Assembly: GCA_964564535.1 (NCBI GenBank)
Contig: CAZMBH010000034.1
Span: 1 to 10,179, forward strand
DNA: 10,179 bases
Direction of reading: 5' to 3'
From: GWC2-37-13 sp964564535
GTDB lineage: Bacteria > Patescibacteriota > Microgenomatia > UBA1406 > GWC2-37-13
Shown here: positions 6,793 to 10,179 of the stretch, piece after piece
Numbering within the stretch: the first letter of the stretch is position 1
Layout: every line of letters starts with the position of its first letter
Program-made: the position numbers and the translations under genes
Notes under the pieces: generated by a model
What the model was told of the DNA's origin: nothing
Seen by the model: only the letters and a program-made list of their open reading frames with translations
Database searches by the model: none

Positions 6793-9700
6793 TTATTTAG
6801 CGTAATCAATTGATAAGCCCAAGGCATTTAATTCTTTGACAAGCACATGAAATGATTCTGGGACTGATGATTGTGGAATGTCAATACCCTTAATTATTGA
6901 TTCAAAAGCTTTAGTTCGGCCACGGACATCGTCACTTTTGATTGTTAATAACTCTTGCAAAGTGTAGGGAACTCGATGCGATTCAAGAGCCCAGACTTCC
7001 ATTTCTCCAAATCTTTGTCCACCTAACTGTGATTTTCCTCCCAAAGGCTGTTGAGTAACTAGAGAATAAGGTCCGACTGATCGGGCATGGAACTTATCTT
7101 CAATCATGTGGATCAATTTGATGATATAGCTTGTTCCAACCAATGCCTTTCTTTCGTATGGTAAACCTGTTTGACCATCGTATAAAGTGACTTTGTTATC
7201 AATAGGTAGTCCGGATTTTTTAAGTTCATTTGTAATAAAATCTTCCTTAATTTTTTCAAAAACAGGAATAGAGATATCCGTGCTGGTATGTTTTGCAATT
7301 ACGCCCATTAAGTTTTCAAATAGCTGACCTAAGTTCATACGGGAAAGAATTGAAAGAGGAGATAAAATTACATCAACCGGTGTTCCGTCTTCAAGATAAG
7401 GCATATCCCATGAAGGTAATATTTTTGAAATAACACCTTTATTTCCGTGTCGTCCGGCTAACTTATCTCCAACAGTTATCTTTCTCAACTGAGCTGTGTT
7501 AACAATGATTCTTTGCAAAACACTTGGTTCAAGTTCATTTGGATCCTTTTTACCATTAATAGTTTCAATGTTGACAACTGAACCTCTTTTGCCGTAAGGC
7601 ATTCGAAGTGAGGTATCTTTAATGTCTTTAGCTTTTTCTCCGAATATTGCCCGGAGTAATCTTTCTTCAGCTGTCAGTTCTTTTTCACCTTTTGGGGCAA
7701 CTTTACCGACTAACACATCTCCGCCTTTTACTTCTGTTCCAATGGTAACAAGTCCTTCTTTGTCAAGATTTTGAAGAATTTCCTCACGGACATTTGGGAT
7801 ATCACGGGTAAGCTCTTCCGGTCCAAGTTTAGTGTCGATAACATCGGCAATAAACTCTTCCATCGTAATTGAGCTCAAAACATCTTCTTTGACCAATCTG
7901 TCAGAAATGACAAAACCGTCTTCATAACCCAAACCGTTCAAAGATGAATAAGCGACTAATAAATTCTTTCCTAAGGCTAAACGGCCTCGATCTGTTGAAG
8001 GACCGTCAATAATAATGTCTCCCTTTTTAATTTTTTGGTCACGGCTAACTTTTGGTCTTTGGTCAAAAGAAACGTTTTTATTAGTGCGGGTAAATCTTTC
8101 CAGTTTATATTCATAGGTCTTACCACTTTTTCCCTTATAGACTATCTTTTGTCCGTCAACATACTTTACAACTCCGTCTTCTGATGCTTTAATAGTTCTT
8201 CCGAGAGCAATGCTAACTTTTTCTTCAAGTCCCGTTCCAACAATTGGTGCTTCAGAATTTATCAAAGGTACGGCTTGACATTGCATGTGTGAACCCATTA
8301 AAGCTCGGGAAGCATCATCGTTTTGAAGGAAAGGAATGAGTGAAGCTGATGCGCCTAGTACTTGACGGGGAGAAACATCTATTAAATCAACTTTTTCAAC
8401 TAGTACCTCAATAAGATCACCCTCATGTCGAGATGTGACCATTTGATCAGTCAAATAACCTTTTTCATCAACATTGACGTCCCCTGAAGTGATGAAATAT
8501 TTTTCTTCATCATCGGCTTGTAAATAAACAATTTCATCGGAAATTTTTATCTTTGTTTTATCACCGCTTTTTTCCTTAATTAATTTTTTGTAAGGAGTTT
8601 CCAGAAAACCAAATTTATTGACTTTCGCATAAAGAGCCATATAAGTAACAACACCGATATTTGGTCCTTCAGGACTTCTGATCGGACAAATTCTTCCGTA
8701 TTGAGATGAGGAAATATCACGGATTGAAAATGATGCTCTTTCTTTTTCAATTCCACCCGGTCCTCCGACTGTAATCCTTCTTAGATTGTCAAGTTCTGAC
8801 AATGGATTGGTTTGATCAACGATGGTTGACAATTGACTGGTTCTATAAAATGAATTAATTGCAACAATCAATGGTTTTGAATTAACTACCTGACTTGGGA
8901 TAACGTTCAATTCTTCTCCGGAAATTAAACTCATTCTTTCTTTGATTTCCCTTTCTACCCTAACCATTCCAACTCTGATTCCGTAAAGACTTATTAATTC
9001 TCCAACAGTTCGGAGTCTTCGGTTACCTAAATGATCAATATCATCAAACTCTCCTTTATTTTGAGTTAAGTTAAGAAGATATTTAATCGAAGCGATAATA
9101 TCTTCTTTAGTTAATAAACGGTTCTCTTTTTTTATTTCTATATTTAACCCGAGTTTTTTATTTATTTTATACCGGCCAACGTCAGCTAAAGAATACCTTT
9201 TCTGATTAAAAAGAAGATTATTGATTGTTTCGTAAGCATTTTCCAAAATTAGAGGTTCGCCTGGTCGGATCTTTCTATAAATCTCCAAAACTGCCTCGTC
9301 TTTATTTTTTGTTTGATCCTTTTTCAAGGTTGGGATAAGATATTTTTCAACCAAACTTCGGTCGATATCTGAAAAATAGTTAATAATGTCAGCTTCAGTA
9401 TCATTTTCGAATACTTTAAGAAATACGGTTGATAAAAACTTTCTTTTTTTGTTAATTTTCATTTCAATCAATCCGTTTTTATTGATTGTCATATCAAGCC
9501 ATGCTCCAATATATGGTCTTATTTCAGCGTTATATAGAGTTAATCCGGTTGTTTTATCAATTTCAGCGGTAAAATATACTCCTGGTGAACGGACAATCTG
9601 GTTTATAATCGCTCTTTCAATACCGTTGATAATAAAAGTACCGCGATCAGTCATTTTGGGAAGATTGAAGAAGTAGATATCTTGCTTTTTTTCGCTATTG

Positions 9701-10011
9701 GTTTTTTTATTAACTAATCTTAACTTGAGATATACAGGCGCATCGTAGGTAAGCTTCTTTTTATAACATAAGTTTATGTCGTATCGTGGTTCACCAAAAT
9801 AAAGATCTTCAAAATAAATGGTAAACTTCTTTTTCGTATAATCGTCAATTGGAAAGAATTCATTAAAAATTTCTTTTAATCTTACATCGGTAAATTCAGC
9901 CCAAGAATTCTTTTGGACCTCGATTAAATTAAACTTTTCAAGCAGTTCATCTCTTTTTCCGAGGAACAAACTTTTGTGGGGTAAAATACTTGCTTTATTA
10001 GTTTTGTTCAT
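6793..10011 (-). CDS. rpoB: DNA-directed RNA polymerase subunit beta
   Basis: Beta forms half of the RNA polymerase cleft and contributes the two catalytic-centre lysines. At 1072 aa it is short, lacking the lineage insertions of E. coli (1342 aa) and shorter than B. subtilis. Visible in order: protrusion motifs TDRGTFIINGIERAIINQIVRSPG (121-144); the rifampicin-pocket region (about 392-419); RDISSSQYGRICPIRSPEGPNIG (431-453); GLGYEDG (693-699), retaining the acidic pair E697-D698 of the GYNFED motif; VGDKLAGRHGNKGVIS (847-862) with catalytic K850 and K858; and the C-terminal QQPLGGKSQLGGQRFGEMEVWALE (987-1010), which joins the beta' clamp. The rifampicin region differs from E. coli at several drug-contact positions. 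The start ATG at 10011 gives MNKTNKASILP; the frame closes upstream at a TAA (10033-10035) with no other ATG, GTG or TTG between. The gene is preceded by a good promoter and followed by rpoC after 2 nt. Confidence 0.99.
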   Translation of the reverse strand: MNKTNKASILPHKSLFLGKRDELLEKFNLIEVQKNSWAEFTDVRLKEIFNEFFPIDDYTKKKFTIYFEDLYFGEPRYDINLCYKKKLTYDAPVYLKLRLVNKKTNSEKKQDIYFFNLPKMTDRGTFIINGIERAIINQIVRSPGVYFTAEIDKTTGLTLYNAEIRPYIGAWLDMTINKNGLIEMKINKKRKFLSTVFLKVFENDTEADIINYFSDIDRSLVEKYLIPTLKKDQTKNKDEAVLEIYRKIRPGEPLILENAYETINNLLFNQKRYSLADVGRYKINKKLGLNIEIKKENRLLTKEDIIASIKYLLNLTQNKGEFDDIDHLGNRRLRTVGELISLYGIRVGMVRVEREIKERMSLISGEELNVIPSQVVNSKPLIVAINSFYRTSQLSTIVDQTNPLSELDNLRRITVGGPGGIEKERASFSIRDISSSQYGRICPIRSPEGPNIGVVTYMALYAKVNKFGFLETPYKKLIKEKSGDKTKIKISDEIVYLQADDEEKYFITSGDVNVDEKGYLTDQMVTSRHEGDLIEVLVEKVDLIDVSPRQVLGASASLIPFLQNDDASRALMGSHMQCQAVPLINSEAPIVGTGLEEKVSIALGRTIKASEDGVVKYVDGQKIVYKGKSGKTYEYKLERFTRTNKNVSFDQRPKVSRDQKIKKGDIIIDGPSTDRGRLALGKNLLVAYSSLNGLGYEDGFVISDRLVKEDVLSSITMEEFIADVIDTKLGPEELTRDIPNVREEILQNLDKEGLVTIGTEVKGGDVLVGKVAPKGEKELTAEERLLRAIFGEKAKDIKDTSLRMPYGKRGSVVNIETINGKKDPNELEPSVLQRIIVNTAQLRKITVGDKLAGRHGNKGVISKILPSWDMPYLEDGTPVDVILSPLSILSRMNLGQLFENLMGVIAKHTSTDISIPVFEKIKEDFITNELKKSGLPIDNKVTLYDGQTGLPYERKALVGTSYIIKLIHMIEDKFHARSVGPYSLVTQQPLGGKSQLGGQRFGEMEVWALESHRVPYTLQELLTIKSDDVRGRTKAFESIIKGIDIPQSSVPESFHVLVKELNALGLSIDYAK

Positions 10012-10061
10012 CCGGTAGATTGAATTAATATTTTATTAACAACAAAAACCCCAGTACACAT
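10008..10061 (-). CDS. Possible 17-codon leader ORF overlapping the rpoB start
   Basis: ATG at 10061 opens a frame of 17 codons (MCTGVFVVNKILIQSTG) that ends at TGA 10010-10008. Its stop overlaps the rpoB start in an ATGA arrangement typical of translational coupling. The frame crosses the G4-U5 part of the leader hairpin, so a translating ribosome would open that stem. No Shine-Dalgarno precedes it, the peptide resembles nothing I recognise, and an ORF this short can arise by chance. Confidence 0.2.
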   Translation of the reverse strand: MCTGVFVVNKILIQSTG

Positions 10062-10068
10062 GACGGGG
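10049..10068 (-). promoter_or_regulatory. Short GC hairpin plus U5 in the rpoB leader, possible attenuator
   Basis: The leader mRNA contains CCCC (10068-10065), a 12-nt loop and GGGG (10052-10049), followed directly by UUUUUGUUG. The layout resembles an intrinsic terminator, but four G-C pairs with a 12-nt loop make a weak stem, so at most partial attenuation or a pause is likely. It lies about 12-31 nt downstream of the predicted transcription start and ends 37 nt before the rpoB ATG. Confidence 0.3.
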
Positions 10069-10085
10069 AGTAAAAAAACTAATAT

Positions 10086-10114
10086 ATCATACAAAACGCT
10101 ATAAGTAAAGTCAA
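10086..10114 (-). promoter_or_regulatory. Sigma70-type promoter for the rpoBC-rpsLG-fusA operon
   Basis: On the minus strand a TTGACT -35 box (10114-10109) is separated by exactly 17 bp from a TATGAT -10 box (10091-10086). Each hexamer differs from consensus at one position. A purine start is expected at about 10079-10080, giving a 5' leader of about 68 nt before rpoB. The position directly upstream of the first gene and the orientation fit an operon promoter. The -35 box overlaps one arm of an inverted repeat, so regulation at this step is plausible. Confidence 0.8.
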
Positions 10115-10140
10115 ATGGTATTTCTATTACACCCATTTGA
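10111..10140. repeat. 8-bp perfect inverted repeat overlapping the rpoB -35 box
   Basis: The arms tcaaatgg (10111-10118) and ccatttga (10133-10140) are exact reverse complements separated by 14 bp. Their centres lie 22 bp apart, about two helical turns, as expected for a dimeric DNA-binding protein. The left arm shares four bases with the promoter -35 hexamer, so a bound protein could block or stabilise polymerase. As RNA it could form a hairpin ending an upstream transcript, but no U-tract follows. The operator role is inferred. Confidence 0.5.
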
Positions 10141-10173
10141 TAATGTCATAGTTAACCACGTGAAAATGTCATA
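10138..10173. repeat. Two 13-bp direct repeats upstream of the rpoB promoter
   Basis: tgataatgtcata (10138-10150) and tgaaaatgtcata (10161-10173) match at 12 of 13 positions with a 23-bp period. Between them lie the short palindromes gttaac (10151-10156) and cacgtg (10157-10162). Paired direct repeats about two helical turns apart could be regulator sites centred near -64 and -87 from the predicted start. They could also be the repeated end of an insertion sequence (the IS21 family, for example, has repeated terminal motifs) whose body lies beyond the right edge. The sequence here does not decide between these. Confidence 0.45.
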
Positions 10174-10179
10174 CCCCTG

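Noticed and set aside
9386..9676. Plus-strand 96-aa reading frame within rpoB
   Set aside because: It is antisense to highly conserved rpoB sequence, has no recognisable domain and is explained as a shadow frame.
2144..10011. Possible recoding of TGA as glycine (code 25), as in some CPR lineages
   Set aside because: All complete genes are open without internal TGA, conserved glycines use GGN codons and every main gene stops at TAA, so the standard bacterial code suffices.

Overview
The window is a core transcription/translation locus read entirely from the minus strand. In transcription order it holds rpoB, rpoC, rpsL, rpsG and a fusA gene cut off by the left window edge. The sequence is AT-rich. 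All four visible stop codons are TAA, genes are tightly packed or overlapping, and none of the five start codons has a recognisable Shine-Dalgarno sequence. The short beta subunit (1072 aa), the divergent active-centre residues and the small intergenic gaps suggest a bacterium with a streamlined genome. I think Candidate Phyla Radiation (Patescibacteria) is most likely, possibly Microgenomates; this is an inference from protein character, not a phylogeny. TGA is not used as a sense codon in these genes, so the Gracilibacteria/Absconditabacteria code does not apply.

Layout from right to left: positions 10012-10179 carry no conventional gene. They hold a good sigma70-type promoter (TTGACT, 17 bp, TATGAT), an 8-bp inverted repeat overlapping its -35, two 13-bp direct repeats at the window edge, and a roughly 70-nt leader with a T7 tract, a C4/G4 hairpin followed by T5, and a possible 17-codon upstream ORF that ends on the rpoB start codon. 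rpoB (10011-6793) and rpoC (6790-2996) encode the beta and beta' subunits of RNA polymerase. rpsL (3045-2623, protein S12) starts 50 nt inside rpoC. rpsG (2617-2144, protein S7) follows after 5 nt. The 93-nt gap before fusA is almost filled by two opposed arrays of 9-nt repeats that fold into a long hairpin. fusA (EF-G) runs from 2050 off the left edge.

The genes form one apparent operon joining the two RNA polymerase large subunits to the str operon (S12, S7, EF-G), an order found in many bacteria. Here the usual upstream rplJ-rplL pair is not within 168 bp, and a dedicated promoter sits directly before rpoB.

There is no evidence of a defence system, mobile gene cargo, CRISPR array or RNA gene. 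The most interesting signals are the rpsG-fusA hairpin, whose imperfect pairs are G-U wobbles only on the mRNA strand; the 50-nt rpoC/rpsL overlap; a cluster of unusual residues around the RNA polymerase active centre; and the rpoB leader.
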